Positions 5,807 through 15,500 of a stretch of DNA of 17,604 bases are shown here, piece after piece; the first letter of the stretch is position 1; the number at the start of each line of letters is the position of its first letter. The notes beneath the pieces were generated by a model. The model did no database searches. It worked only from the letters and a program-made list of their open reading frames with translations, and was not told where the DNA came from. Source of the stretch: Flavobacteriales bacterium (GTDB lineage: Bacteria > Bacteroidota > Bacteroidia > Flavobacteriales_D > Crocinitomicaceae); the NCBI GenBank assembly GCA_018665005.1, contig JABJEE010000106.1, forward strand, positions 1 to 17,604, written 5' to 3'. A program made the position numbers and the translations under genes.

Positions 5807-7399
5807 ATGAACCTTAACAGAAAACAGCGTTTCATATCTTCCCTAGCAGGAGGATTGTTTTTGATGCTCTGCTTTCCTTACTCAGGAAGCATCACTCCTC
5901 TTGTCTTTATTTCACTCCTCCCACTGCTGTCGATTGAATACTGCATAAATAAATCAAGTCTTTCCTCTAAAAATGTATTTTTACATGCATTTATTTGCTT
6001 TTTAATTTTCAACATAGGAACATCATATTGGATATACAACTCCAGTGCATCCGGTGGAATATTTGCTTTTATATTTAACACAACGATAATGTGTTTGGCG
6101 TTTCAATCATTTCATTTTATAAAAAAGCACCTCGGAAATCGAAAAGGGTATCTATCCCTTCCTTTTGTTTGGCTTGGATTTGAACATGTGCATAGCAATT
6201 GGGAATTCTCTCACCCTTGGCTTTCTTTAGGCAATGTTTTTTCGGTGCGAACAAACTGGATTCAATGGTATGAATACACCGGGGTTAGTGGTGGTACGCT
6301 TTGGATCATCGTTGTGAATTTACTTCTATTTCTTCTGCTTAAACGATGGATGAGTAATGAAGAAACGAAAAAGATCAGAATTCTTTCAGGTACGGCTATT
6401 GCTCTACCCATAATCGTTTCCATATTGGTAAAATGGTCTTTTGAACATTCCATCGAACAGAATAAAAGGAATTTTGAAGTGGTTCTGGTTCAACCCAATA
6501 TAGATCCATACAATGAAAAGTTTACTGGAGGCCCTCATGCTCAGACCGAAAAGTTTTTGCTTCTTGCTGATTCGAAAATTACACCAAACACCAAATTGGT
6601 GATCTTTCCTGAAACCGCCCTAAGTTTCAGTTTTTTTGAAAACGAGTTTCGGCGCCTTTCGGTATACCCAAAATACATTAACGCTGTAAAAAGATGGAAT
6701 TCAGACATTTTAATCGGTGCCTCAACGATGAAACGCTTTAACAGTAAAAGGTCAAAGGCTTCTCGAAAAAATCCTGACGGATCCTTCATCGAGTATTACA
6801 ACTCATCATTGCTCATTGAAAAAAACTTAGAAAACAAATACATCCACAAATCTAAACTGGTCGTAGGAGTCGAAAAAATCCCATATTCCGACTACTTTCC
6901 TTTTCTTGAAGATATTGCAATAGACAATGGAGGAGCCGTGGGTTCACTAGGAGAAGAAGATACCGTTAAAATATTTAAAACTTCAAATGGAACTATAGCG
7001 CCAATCGTTTGCTATGAATCAATTTACCCAGAATTTGTTGCCGAACAATGTCGGAAAGGGGCAGAATTACTTTGCGTGATTACCAATGATGGTTGGTGGG
7101 GCGACACTCCCGGTTACAAACAACATTTCAGCTTCGCACGTCTGCGTGCCCTCGAAAACAGAAGATGGCTCATTCGCTCCGCCAATACAGGGAAAAGTGG
7201 TGTGATATCACCCACCGGGGAAGTTATTTCAGAATCCAAATGGTGGGAAGAAGATGTGTTACTCGCAAATACACAATTACTGAGTGAAAAAACCATATTT
7301 TCTACTTACGGAGATTTTCTGGGTAGGAGCGCGGCTTTTGTTTGGATGTTAATTTTCGTGTATTCTATTTCAAAGAAGATTCTTCCAAGTCGAAGGTGA
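5807..7399 (+). CDS. lnt: Apolipoprotein N-acyltransferase
   Basis: Lnt transfers an acyl chain from a phospholipid to the N-terminal cysteine of apolipoproteins, the last step of lipoprotein maturation in the inner membrane. The protein is 530 residues from the ATG at 5807. An N-terminal membrane region of several helices (about 9-210) precedes a nitrilase-like domain (about 222-490) and a closing membrane helix (about 505-522). The catalytic triad is visible: E269 in IFPET, K348 in YIHKSKLVVGVE, and C402 in PIVCYES. The NDGWWGDTPG segment (427-436) and RALENRRWLIRSANTGKSG (447-465) are also typical. The frame runs upstream to a TTG at 5783, but that lies in the terminator T-tract before the -7 box. 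The stop is 1 bp from the convergent ispE stop. Confidence 0.95.
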   Translation: MNLNRKQRFISSLAGGLFLMLCFPYSGSITPLVFISLLPLLSIEYCINKSSLSSKNVFLHAFICFLIFNIGTSYWIYNSSASGGIFAFIFNTTIMCLAFQSFHFIKKHLGNRKGYLSLPFVWLGFEHVHSNWEFSHPWLSLGNVFSVRTNWIQWYEYTGVSGGTLWIIVVNLLLFLLLKRWMSNEETKKIRILSGTAIALPIIVSILVKWSFEHSIEQNKRNFEVVLVQPNIDPYNEKFTGGPHAQTEKFLLLADSKITPNTKLVIFPETALSFSFFENEFRRLSVYPKYINAVKRWNSDILIGASTMKRFNSKRSKASRKNPDGSFIEYYNSSLLIEKNLENKYIHKSKLVVGVEKIPYSDYFPFLEDIAIDNGGAVGSLGEEDTVKIFKTSNGTIAPIVCYESIYPEFVAEQCRKGAELLCVITNDGWWGDTPGYKQHFSFARLRALENRRWLIRSANTGKSGVISPTGEVISESKWWEEDVLLANTQLLSEKTIFSTYGDFLGRSAAFVWMLIFVYSISKKILPSRR

Positions 7400-7400
7400 G

Positions 7401-8207
7401 CTACAAATTCCCAGAATAAACGAGGTCTTTTTTCAATTCTTCTGATAAAGTCACGGGCTCATTAAATAATCCAAAAACACTTGACCCACTTCCAGACATG
7501 GAAGCATAATATGCCCCAGCTTCATAAAGCTTAGTCTTCAACTCTTTTATTTTTGGATGGTTCTTAAAAACACTTTCTTCAAAATCATTCTTCAGATGCT
7601 TTTTCCATTGCCGACTGGGAGAAGAAAATACTTCCTCAAGTGATGATTTGTCTTGGGAAGATGAAACATTCGAATAAGCCTCTTTTGTCGAGATATGAAT
7701 CCCCGGATTTAACAAAACCAAATACCTGGGAATTGATTTCACCGTTATACTAGACAAAACCTCTCCTCTACCCTCAGCCAACTGAATCCCTCCTTTTATA
7801 AAAAAGGGGCAGTCACTTCCAAGGCTACTTGACATTTCCTCCAATTCTTTTTCAGAAACTTGTAATTGAAATAACTCTACAAGCATTTTTATAACGGTCA
7901 CTGCATCCGAGGAACCTCCACCCAATCCAGCACCAATAGGGACTTGTTTCCTCAAATGAATTCGCACATTGGAGATTTCATGGTGATGCTTCAAAAGCAA
8001 AAATGCTTTAGTACATAAATTATCACTTGACTTCCCGCCAACATCTATACCTGATTGAATGAATTCATATTCGAATGATTTGGTGATTTCAATGATATCA
8101 TAAAATGGTATTTCCATCATACAGGTTTCAATTCGATGGAAACCATCGGACCTTTTTCCCAAGACATGAAGTCCCAAATTAATTTTTGCAGGAGCAAATT
8201 TGATCAT
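7401..8207 (-). CDS. ispE: 4-diphosphocytidyl-2-C-methyl-D-erythritol kinase
   Basis: IspE phosphorylates CDP-methylerythritol with ATP, the fourth step of the MEP pathway to isoprenoid precursors, in the cytoplasm. The protein is 268 residues, somewhat shorter than E. coli IspE. GHMP-kinase features are clear: the N-terminal FAPAKINLGLHV with catalytic K8, the ATP-binding loop PIGAGLGGGSSDAV at 90-103, catalytic D132 in LGSDCPFF, and a C-terminal MSGSGSSVFGLF motif. It is a single-gene unit with its own -7 box next to the ATG and is convergent with lnt, the stop codons being separated by one base. Confidence 0.96.
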   Translation of the reverse strand: MIKFAPAKINLGLHVLGKRSDGFHRIETCMMEIPFYDIIEITKSFEYEFIQSGIDVGGKSSDNLCTKAFLLLKHHHEISNVRIHLRKQVPIGAGLGGGSSDAVTVIKMLVELFQLQVSEKELEEMSSSLGSDCPFFIKGGIQLAEGRGEVLSSITVKSIPRYLVLLNPGIHISTKEAYSNVSSSQDKSSLEEVFSSPSRQWKKHLKNDFEESVFKNHPKIKELKTKLYEAGAYYASMSGSGSSVFGLFNEPVTLSEELKKDLVYSGNL

Positions 8208-8212
8208 GAATA

Positions 8213-8220
8213 CAAATATA
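8213..8220 (-). promoter_or_regulatory. -7 promoter box of ispE
   Basis: On the minus strand TATATTTG matches TAnnTTTG perfectly and ends 5 nt before the ispE ATG at 8207. No TTG lies at the usual -33 spacing. As with lnt and the EamA gene, the predicted transcript starts at or next to the start codon. Confidence 0.58.
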
Positions 8221-8267
8221 AAAGATTGTGCTACGTTTCTTTATTATATTTTTTACAACTTTATAAT

Positions 8268-9372
8268 ATGCCTGAAAAAGAAATAAAGGAACATCAATTA
8301 TTTATTTCCAGCTTGCCTGTCCTATTCAAGTTATGGAAAGACAATAAAAAGACCATCTCGAAAAAAAAGATGCTTTTTAAAATACTTTTTTTCACGGCAA
8401 TTAGTGCTCCTTTTAGATGGCTTCAAAAAATACTATTTCAAGGTAAAATAAATGCTATAAATCTGAATGAAAAAGCTCCTGTTTTTGTAATAGGGCATTG
8501 GAGAAGTGGGACTACTCATTTGCATTACATTTTGGCCCAAGACAAAAGGTTTTCGTTTCTAGAGGCTTTTCAGGCATTCTTTTTTAGGACGGCTTTTGTT
8601 TCTAGAAGGTTTATGAAGCCCCTGCTTAACAAGTTAATGCCTAAAACTAGGCCACAAGACAATGTCAAAATAAATGCAAGTGCTCCAACAGAAGAGGAGC
8701 ACTCGCTGACCAATCTCACACACAGAAGCGGAATGCAGTCGTTTTTTTTTTCCAAAAAACATCAGCTACTTCAATGAGTACAATGTGTTTGAAACCACAA
8801 AAGAAAACATCAATAAATGGAAGCTTATCTATGATAATATGCTTAAAAGCATAACATATTATAATGGGAACGAAAAGCGATTACTCTTAAAAAATCCTCA
8901 CAACACAGGTAGAATTAAAGTGCTTAAAGAAATGTATCCTGAAGCTAAATTTATTTTTATCCATCGGAATCCTTATGATGTATTTAATTCAACCAAACAT
9001 CTCTATAACACAACAATCAAATCTCAGTTTTTGCAGGACTTTAGTGAAGAAGAAGTAAACGAACGTGTAATGCATTGCTATGAAAAAACAATGCTTGCTT
9101 ATCTAGAACAGAAACAGGGAATTGATGAAAAGCACTTAATTGAAATTTCTTTTGAAGAATTAAGCAATAACCCCATGGAATGCATGAAAGAGATTTACAC
9201 AAAATTGGATATCGGAACGTTCAGTGACGTAAATGACACCTTTGAAAGCTACCTAAACAAACAAAAGAACTACAAGAAAAACGCATTTAAGCCACTAGAT
9301 CCAATTATTAAAAAGCAAATAAATAATAGGTGGAAATTTGCTTTTGAGGCATGGGATTATCAAATGAACTAA
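8268..9372 (+). pseudogene. Sulfotransferase family protein, interrupted by a +1 frameshift in a T10 run
   Basis: The 5' part is open from the ATG at 8268 to a stop at 8775-8777, and the 3' part is open in the next frame to 9372. Reading the T run at 8742-8751 as nine T instead of ten joins them into one protein of 367 residues, with SFFFPKNISYFNEYNVFETT across the junction. The joined protein looks like a PAPS-dependent sulfotransferase (Sulfotransfer_3-like). It has the 5'-phosphosulfate loop GHWRSGTTH at residues 76-84, LLLKNPHNTGRI at 205-216, and a 3'-phosphate-binding HRNPYDVFNS at 232-241. A hydrophobic N-terminal segment (about 35-57) may associate with the membrane. The acceptor is unknown. 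Apart from the extra T, nothing is damaged. The cause may be a sequencing error, phase variation, transcriptional slippage, or recent inactivation. The 44 codons open upstream of 8268 run antisense to ispE and are not included. Confidence 0.85.
8742..8751 (+). repeat. T10 homopolymer at the sulfotransferase frameshift
   Basis: Ten consecutive T inside the coding region, followed by CC and six A. It encodes phenylalanines (residues 159-161) in the joined protein. Nine T keeps the gene open; ten T leads to a stop 24-26 nt past the run. Homopolymers of this length are prone both to sequencing error and to polymerase slippage. Confidence 0.95.
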
Positions 9373-9406
9373 TGTTAAATTAGGACAGTAAATCAAATGA
9401 TTTTAA

Positions 9407-9414
9407 TAGTTTTG
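9407..9414 (+). promoter_or_regulatory. -7 promoter box of accA-recG
   Basis: TAGTTTTG matches TAnnTTTG perfectly and lies 23 nt before the accA ATG, giving a leader of roughly 18 nt. No TTG is found at a normal -33 spacing; the closest is a TTA at 9380 with a 24-nt spacer. It lies in the 65-bp gap after the sulfotransferase gene, where no terminator hairpin is visible. Confidence 0.55.
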
Positions 9415-9437
9415 TATTAAGAAAATTTAATCATCTT

Positions 9438-10391
9438 ATGAGTATATACTTAGATTTTGAAGAACCTATTCAGGCGATAGAAGAGCAGATTGAAAAAACC
9501 AAAGAAATTGGTGAATCAACGGATGTAGACATGTCCGATAAAATTCAGGAGCTCGAATTAAAACTAAAAAACAAGACCAAAGAGATTTTTACAAATCTAA
9601 CGCCTTGGCAACGAGTACAACTTTCTAGACACCCTGAAAGACCTTATACTTTGGCATACATTAATGCCGTCACCGAAAGTAATTTCATTGAATTACATGG
9701 AGATCGAAATGTAAAAGATGATAAAGCAATGGTAGGAGGATTCGGCCTTCTTGATGGAAGGTCAGTGATGTTTATTGGTCAGCAAAAAGGTGTCAATACA
9801 AAAATGAGACAATATCGAAATTTTGGTATGCCAAACCCAGAAGGATATAGAAAAGCATTGAGACTTATGAAACTGGCAGAAAAATTCAATAAGCCTGTTG
9901 TCACGTTCATCGACACTCCAGGTGCTTTTCCAGGATTAGAGGCAGAAGAAAGAGGACAAGGTGAAGCCATTGCTCGAAATATTTATGAAATGATGAGATT
10001 AAAAGTTCCTGTCATTTGTATAATCATAGGAGAGGGAGCCTCTGGAGGTGCATTAGGCATAGGTGTTGGCGACAAAGTCGTTATGCTTGAAAACACATGG
10101 TACTCTGTAATTTCTCCTGAATCATGCTCATCCATTTTGTGGCGTTCATGGGAGTTTAAAGAAAAAGCTGCTGACTCTTTAAAGCTCACTTCTAAAGACA
10201 TGTCAACAAACAAACTTGTAGATGATGTAATTAAAGAACCTATTGACGGTGCCCATCGCTCACCAAAACTTATTTTTGATAAGGTAAAAAAACAAATCAA
10301 AAAATATTTACAGGAATTAGATAAAATACCTTCGGAAGAACGAATTGAACAGAGAATTGAAAAGTTCAATAAAATGGGTGTCTGGAAGTAA
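9438..10391 (+). CDS. accA: Acetyl-CoA carboxylase carboxyltransferase subunit alpha
   Basis: AccA with AccD forms the carboxyltransferase that moves the carboxyl group from biotin on AccB to acetyl-CoA, giving malonyl-CoA for fatty acid synthesis. The protein is 317 residues, the normal length. An N-terminal helical region (about 8-50) is followed by a crotonase-fold domain with the AccA signatures: RHPERPYTLAYI at 64-75, ELHGDR at 85-90, DTPGAFPG at 159-166, and the oxyanion-hole stretch GEGASGGALGIG at 198-209. ISPESCSSILWR (225-236) is also diagnostic. AccD and its zinc finger are not encoded nearby. It is followed after 17 nt by recG on the same strand, so the two are probably co-transcribed. 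Confidence 0.97.
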   Translation: MSIYLDFEEPIQAIEEQIEKTKEIGESTDVDMSDKIQELELKLKNKTKEIFTNLTPWQRVQLSRHPERPYTLAYINAVTESNFIELHGDRNVKDDKAMVGGFGLLDGRSVMFIGQQKGVNTKMRQYRNFGMPNPEGYRKALRLMKLAEKFNKPVVTFIDTPGAFPGLEAEERGQGEAIARNIYEMMRLKVPVICIIIGEGASGGALGIGVGDKVVMLENTWYSVISPESCSSILWRSWEFKEKAADSLKLTSKDMSTNKLVDDVIKEPIDGAHRSPKLIFDKVKKQIKKYLQELDKIPSEERIEQRIEKFNKMGVWK

Positions 10392-10408
10392 TGATTTAAT
10401 ATCCAAAA

Positions 10409-12505
10409 ATGAATGACCTCCCATCTACACCCATTGAATATCTGAAAGGTGTCGGGCCCCAAAAGGCAGCTTTACTTAGTAAAGAAATGGAGATTCACAA
10501 TTATGGAGACTTGCTTTTCCATTTTCCTTATAGATATGTTGATAGATCTTATTTTACAAAAATAAAAGATCTGCATTATGAGGACAGCCATGTTCAACTC
10601 AAAGGGAAAATCGATCAAATCAAAGAAACAGGGAAAGGGCGTTATAAAAAGCTCTCTGCGAGATTTTATGATGACACAGGGTCTGTTCAGCTCATTTGGT
10701 TTCGAGGAGTTTCTTGGATCAAATCAAGTTTAAACATCAATGAAACTTACATCATATTTGGAAAACCAAAAATCTATTCGCAAAAATGGTCTATTCCTCA
10801 CCCAGAAATGACTGTTATTTCTCATAATTCCCCTAGAACAGGTTTTTTTCCATTGTATCCTAGTACCGAAAAATTAAACTCGAAAGGTTTAAATTCAAAG
10901 GGTATTGAAAAACTCATCTCATTCATAATTCCCCAAATTGGGCAATCATTTCCAGAATCGCTTTCCGAAGAAATTGTTAATGAGTATCGTCTTATTTCGA
11001 AAAAAGATGCCATAAAAAAAATTCATCAACCGAATAACCAGCAAGATATTCAACAAGCAGTTTTTCGTTTGAAATTTGAAGAGTTGTTTTATTTACAACT
11101 GGAATTACTGATTAGGAAAAAATTGACCGCTATAAAGCATCATGGTTTCGTTTTTAAAGAGGTGGGAACACTATTTAATACTTTTTATAAGGATAAACTG
11201 CCTTTTCAGCTCACCAATGCTCAGAAGAAAGTAATTAAAGAAATTCGAAAAGATTTCCTTAGTGGCGAACACATGAATCGCTTGTTGCAAGGCGATGTTG
11301 GAAGCGGAAAAACACTCGTAGCATTAATGACTATGCTGCTGGCAGCAGACAATGGCTATCAAGCGGCTATAATGGCGCCTACGGAAATTTTGGCAACACA
11401 GCATTTTGAAAGCTTAACTGAATTTCTTAATGATTTGCCAATTCGTGTTTCTCTATTAACGGGTTCTACTAAAAAATCTCAACGAAAAATTCTGCATGAA
11501 GGATTGGAGAATGGGGAAATTCATATTTTGGTTGGAACCCACGCTCTTCTTGAAGACACCGTAAAATTCAAAAACATTGGTTTAGTTGTCATTGATGAAC
11601 AGCATCGGTTTGGTGTTGCCCAGCGTTCTAAAATGTGGGCTAAAAACACAAGTCCTCCTCATATACTAATTATGACCGCGACTCCTATACCGAGAACCTT
11701 GGCCATGACATTTTACGGAGACCTTGAAGTATCAGTCATTGACGAGTTACCACCGGGTAGAAAGGAAATCAAAACAAGTCATCGATATGAAAAACACCGA
11801 TTAAAAGTTTTTGAATTTGTAAAAGCTCAAATTAAGTTAGGTCGACAAATCTATATGGTTTATCCATTAATAAAAGAATCAGAAAAACTAGACTTTCACA
11901 ATTTAATGGATGGCTTTGAAGCCGTGTCTCGATCTTTTCCGCTACCTGAATATAAGGTTAGTATTGTTCATGGACAGATGAAAAGTGAAGAAAAAGATTT
12001 TGAAATGCAACGCTTTATTAAAGGCGAAACACAAATCATGGTTGCTACGACAGTTATTGAAGTAGGAGTAAATGTTCCGAATGCATCTGTAATGGTTATT
12101 GAAAGTGCTGAACGGTTTGGCCTGTCTCAATTACACCAACTTCGTGGTCGAGTTGGCCGAGGTGCTGACCAATCTTTTTGCATACTAATGACTGCTATTG
12201 AGCTTTCAAAAGAGTCTAAAAAAAGAATGCAAACGATGGTGAATTCAAATGACGGATTTGAAATTGCAGAAGTCGATCTAAAACTACGAGGCCCTGGTGA
12301 TTTAATGGGAACTCAACAAAGTGGTATTTTAGATCTTAAAATTTCAGACCTTCGTAAAGATGGTCAAATTGTTTTACTGGCCCGAGAAGCCGCAAGAAAA
12401 CTCATTCAAACCGACCCGAAAATCGAACTAGGTACTAACGATCGTATCAAAAAGACAATTGAGAAAATTCTTTTAAGCAAACCGGACTGGGGAAAAATCG
12501 CATAA
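10409..12505 (+). CDS. recG: ATP-dependent DNA helicase RecG
   Basis: RecG remodels stalled replication forks and branch-migrates Holliday junctions. The protein is 698 residues, the usual length. Domains in order: an N-terminal helix-hairpin-like segment with YLKGVGPQKA (11-20), an OB-fold wedge domain at about 60-150 that splits the fork, and superfamily 2 helicase domains. Their motifs are visible: Walker A GDVGSGKT (295-302), DEQH box (396-399), MTATPIPRT (422-430), VATTVIEVGVNVPNA (545-559) and QLHQLRGRVGRG (574-585). The C-terminal LRGPGDLMGTQQSG (626-639) is typical of RecG. The ATG is 17 nt after accA and a strong terminator overlaps the end of the gene. Confidence 0.98.
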   Translation: MNDLPSTPIEYLKGVGPQKAALLSKEMEIHNYGDLLFHFPYRYVDRSYFTKIKDLHYEDSHVQLKGKIDQIKETGKGRYKKLSARFYDDTGSVQLIWFRGVSWIKSSLNINETYIIFGKPKIYSQKWSIPHPEMTVISHNSPRTGFFPLYPSTEKLNSKGLNSKGIEKLISFIIPQIGQSFPESLSEEIVNEYRLISKKDAIKKIHQPNNQQDIQQAVFRLKFEELFYLQLELLIRKKLTAIKHHGFVFKEVGTLFNTFYKDKLPFQLTNAQKKVIKEIRKDFLSGEHMNRLLQGDVGSGKTLVALMTMLLAADNGYQAAIMAPTEILATQHFESLTEFLNDLPIRVSLLTGSTKKSQRKILHEGLENGEIHILVGTHALLEDTVKFKNIGLVVIDEQHRFGVAQRSKMWAKNTSPPHILIMTATPIPRTLAMTFYGDLEVSVIDELPPGRKEIKTSHRYEKHRLKVFEFVKAQIKLGRQIYMVYPLIKESEKLDFHNLMDGFEAVSRSFPLPEYKVSIVHGQMKSEEKDFEMQRFIKGETQIMVATTVIEVGVNVPNASVMVIESAERFGLSQLHQLRGRVGRGADQSFCILMTAIELSKESKKRMQTMVNSNDGFEIAEVDLKLRGPGDLMGTQQSGILDLKISDLRKDGQIVLLAREAARKLIQTDPKIELGTNDRIKKTIEKILLSKPDWGKIA

Positions 12506-12530
12506 AAAAAGGGCGCAAATGCGCCCTTTT
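12504..12530. terminator. Bidirectional terminator between recG and rpoC
   Basis: The GC stem is GGGCGC (12511-12516) and GCGCCC (12521-12526) with an AAAT loop. It is flanked by seven A on the left and four T on the right, which can also pair with each other. The symmetric A/T tracts allow it to serve both the plus-strand recG transcript and the minus-strand rpoBC transcript. The A tract already includes part of the recG stop codon, and the hairpin lies 18 bp from the rpoC stop. Confidence 0.9.
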
Positions 12531-12548
12531 ATATCTAATAAAAAAGAA

Positions 12549-15500
12549 TTATTTCTTTTCAGCTTCTAACGATTCCAAAGCTTGTTGCGAACCAACAATC
12601 ATCTTTTGGAATTTACGAACTCCTGTACCTGCAGGTATAAGATGTCCGACAATCACATTCTCTTTCAATCCAAGAAGATGATCTTCTTTTCCGGAAATAG
12701 CTGCCTCATTAAGAACTTTTGTAGTTTCTTGGAACGAAGCTGCAGAAATAAATGACTGCGTCTGTAGAGATGCTCTAGTAATTCCTTGAAGCATCGGCTT
12801 CGATGTAGCTGCTCGTGCTTCACGTGCATCTACAAGAACTTTATCCTCTCTCTTCATTTTAGAGTTTTCATCTCTAAGCTTACGTACTGATACAAGTTGT
12901 CCTTTCTGTAATTCTTCAGAATCACCTGCATCTTTAACCAGCATCATCCCAAATAAAGCATCATTCTCTTCCATGATATCTGCTTTGTGAATAGATTGTC
13001 CTTCCAAGAAACGCGTATCACCTGAATCAATAATCTCAGCTTTAAGCATCATTTGACGTACGATAACTTCAAAGTGCTTATCGTTAATTTTAACGCCCTG
13101 TAAGCGATATACCTCTTGGATCTCATTTACAATGTATTCCTGAACCTTCGTTGGTCCTTCGATATTCAATATGTCTCTTGGCGTTATTGCACCATCTGAT
13201 AATGGCTGCCCTGCACGAACAAAGTCATTTTGCTGAACCAGGATATGCTTAGAAAGTGGAACTAAATATTTGTGATCATTACCTACTTTAGGAGTTATGA
13301 TAACTTCTCTATTTCCTCTCTTAATGTTTCCATAAGCTGCAACACCTTCAATCTCGGAAACAACAGCAGGATTTGATGGGTTTCTTGCTTCGAACAACTC
13401 CGTCACACGTGGTAAACCACCTGTAATATCTCCAGTTTTACCTGCAGTTCTAGGAATCTTAACAAGAACTTTACCTTCATCTATCTTATCTCCTTCACTC
13501 ACGTTAATGTGTGAATTAACCGGAATTGAGTATTCAAATAAAATATCCTTTGTTTTTGAATCAACAACATGAATTGCTGGAGGTCTTTTTCGGTCTTTCA
13601 ACTCCGTAATAACCTTTTCTGTAAATCCAGTTTGCTCATCAACCTCTTCTCGATAAGTCATTCCTTCGATAATATTTTCGAAAACAACTTCTCCTTTGAA
13701 CTCAGAAATGATTAGAGCGTTATATGGATCCCATTTACAAACAACGTCACCCTTTTTGATTTTTGATTCGTTTTTAATCAAAAGCTCAGAACCATAAGGA
13801 ATATTGGTATTCATAATTAAAATACCTGTCTTCTCATCTGTTATTTTTAATTCTCCTGAACGACCTACAACAATGATTTTCTTATCTCCACCTTCAACTC
13901 TTTCAATCGTTCGAAGCCCGTCGATTTCTAAATAACCACTGCCTTTTGCTTTGATATCTGAAACATCTGCAATGTTAGATGCTGTACCCCCAACGTGGAA
14001 CGTACGAAGTGTAAGCTGTGTTCCAGGTTCTCCAATGGATTGAGCAGCAACAACTCCAACAGCATCTCCTCTTTGAGCGAGACGGTGATTGGATAAATTA
14101 CGACCATAACATTTCGAGCATACTCCTCTTCTCATTTCACAAGTAAGTACAGATCTGATTTCAACTTCATCGATATCAGCCTCTTCAATTTGTTTTGCAA
14201 CATCTTCAGAGATAATTTCTCCGGCTGAAACAATTAGATTGTCTGACTCAGGCATGTATATATCATGAACCGAAGTTCTTCCTAAAATTCTATCGAATAG
14301 TGGCTCAACAACCTCATCATTTTTCTTCAGGGCAGTAGCAACAATACCTCGTAAAGTTCCACAATCATCTGAATTGATAACAACATCTTGAGCTACATCA
14401 ACCAATCTTCTTGTCAAATAACCCGCATCAGCTGTTTTAAGGGCCGTATCGGCAAGTCCTTTACGAGCACCGTGAGTAGATATAAAGTACTCAAGGATAG
14501 AAAGACCTTCCTTAAAGTTTGACAAAATTGGATTTTCAATAATCTCTTGAACAGAAGCTCCAGATTTTTGTGGTTTCGCCATTAATCCCCTCATTCCTGA
14601 AAGCTGACGAATTTGCTCTTTCGAACCCCTCGCTCCTGAATCAAACATCATATAGATCGAATTAAATCCTTGTCTGTCTGTTTTCAATTGATCCATAAGT
14701 GTATGCGTCAATCTAGAATTGGTATGCGTCCAAATATCGATAATCTGATTATATCTCTCATTATTCGTGATAAGTCCCATGTTATAGTTAGACATAACAT
14801 CTCTCACTTCTCCTTCTGCCTTGTCAACTAAAGCAACCTTTTCCTTAGGGATAATAATATCATCCAAGTTAAAGGATAAACCACCTTTAAAGGCCATTGT
14901 ATAACCTAACCCTTTGATTTCGTCTAAGAAATGTGCAGTTCTCGATGTACCACAAATCTTTAAAACTAAACCAATAATATCTCTTAAAGCTTTTTTGGTT
15001 AGAACTTCATTAATGTATCCAACTTCTTGAGGAACTTTTTCGTTGAAAAGAACCTTTCCACAAGATGTCTCAATTAACTTTAATTCTGGCTCACCCAAAT
15101 GATTTAAGTCATAAGTTTTCACCTTTATTTGAGCATGAAGATCCAATTTGTTCTCATTGTAAGCAATAATTACTTCTTCAGGAGAATAGAAGATCCCTCC
15201 CTCGCCTTTTACGATGTCATCTTTAAGTGATTTTTTGTCTTTAGTAATGTAATAAAGACCAAGAACCATATCTTGAGATGGTACTGCAATTGGAGCTCCA
15301 TTCGCTGGATTCAAAATATTATGAGAGGCCAACATAAGCATCTGTGCCTCAAGAATTGCTGCGTTTCCTAGCGGAAGGTGAACAGCCATTTGGTCACCAT
15401 CAAAATCGGCATTAAATGCAGTCGTTACTAATGGATGTAAACGAATTGCTTTACCCTCGATAAGTTTTGGCTGAAATGCTTGAATACCCAATCTGTGAAG

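Noticed and set aside
8232..8239. TACGTTTC as a -7 box for the sulfotransferase gene.
   Set aside because: It matches TAnnTTTG at only seven of eight positions, lacks a TTG at the right spacing, and similar matches are expected by chance in such AT-rich DNA.
8136..8267. 44-codon upstream extension of the sulfotransferase reading frame, starting at an ATG inside ispE.
   Set aside because: It runs antisense to the conserved N-terminus of ispE and across the ispE promoter. The sulfotransferase N-terminus is better placed at ATG 8268.
8785..9372. The 3' half of the sulfotransferase as an independent gene starting at GTG 8785.
   Set aside because: It lacks the 5'-phosphosulfate loop, has no promoter or separate start context, and joins the upstream half exactly when one T is removed.
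9983..10462. A 159-codon open frame on the minus strand opposite accA and the start of recG.
   Set aside because: It lies against strongly conserved accA codons, and its translation shows no recognisable domain. It is a shadow of the coding strand.
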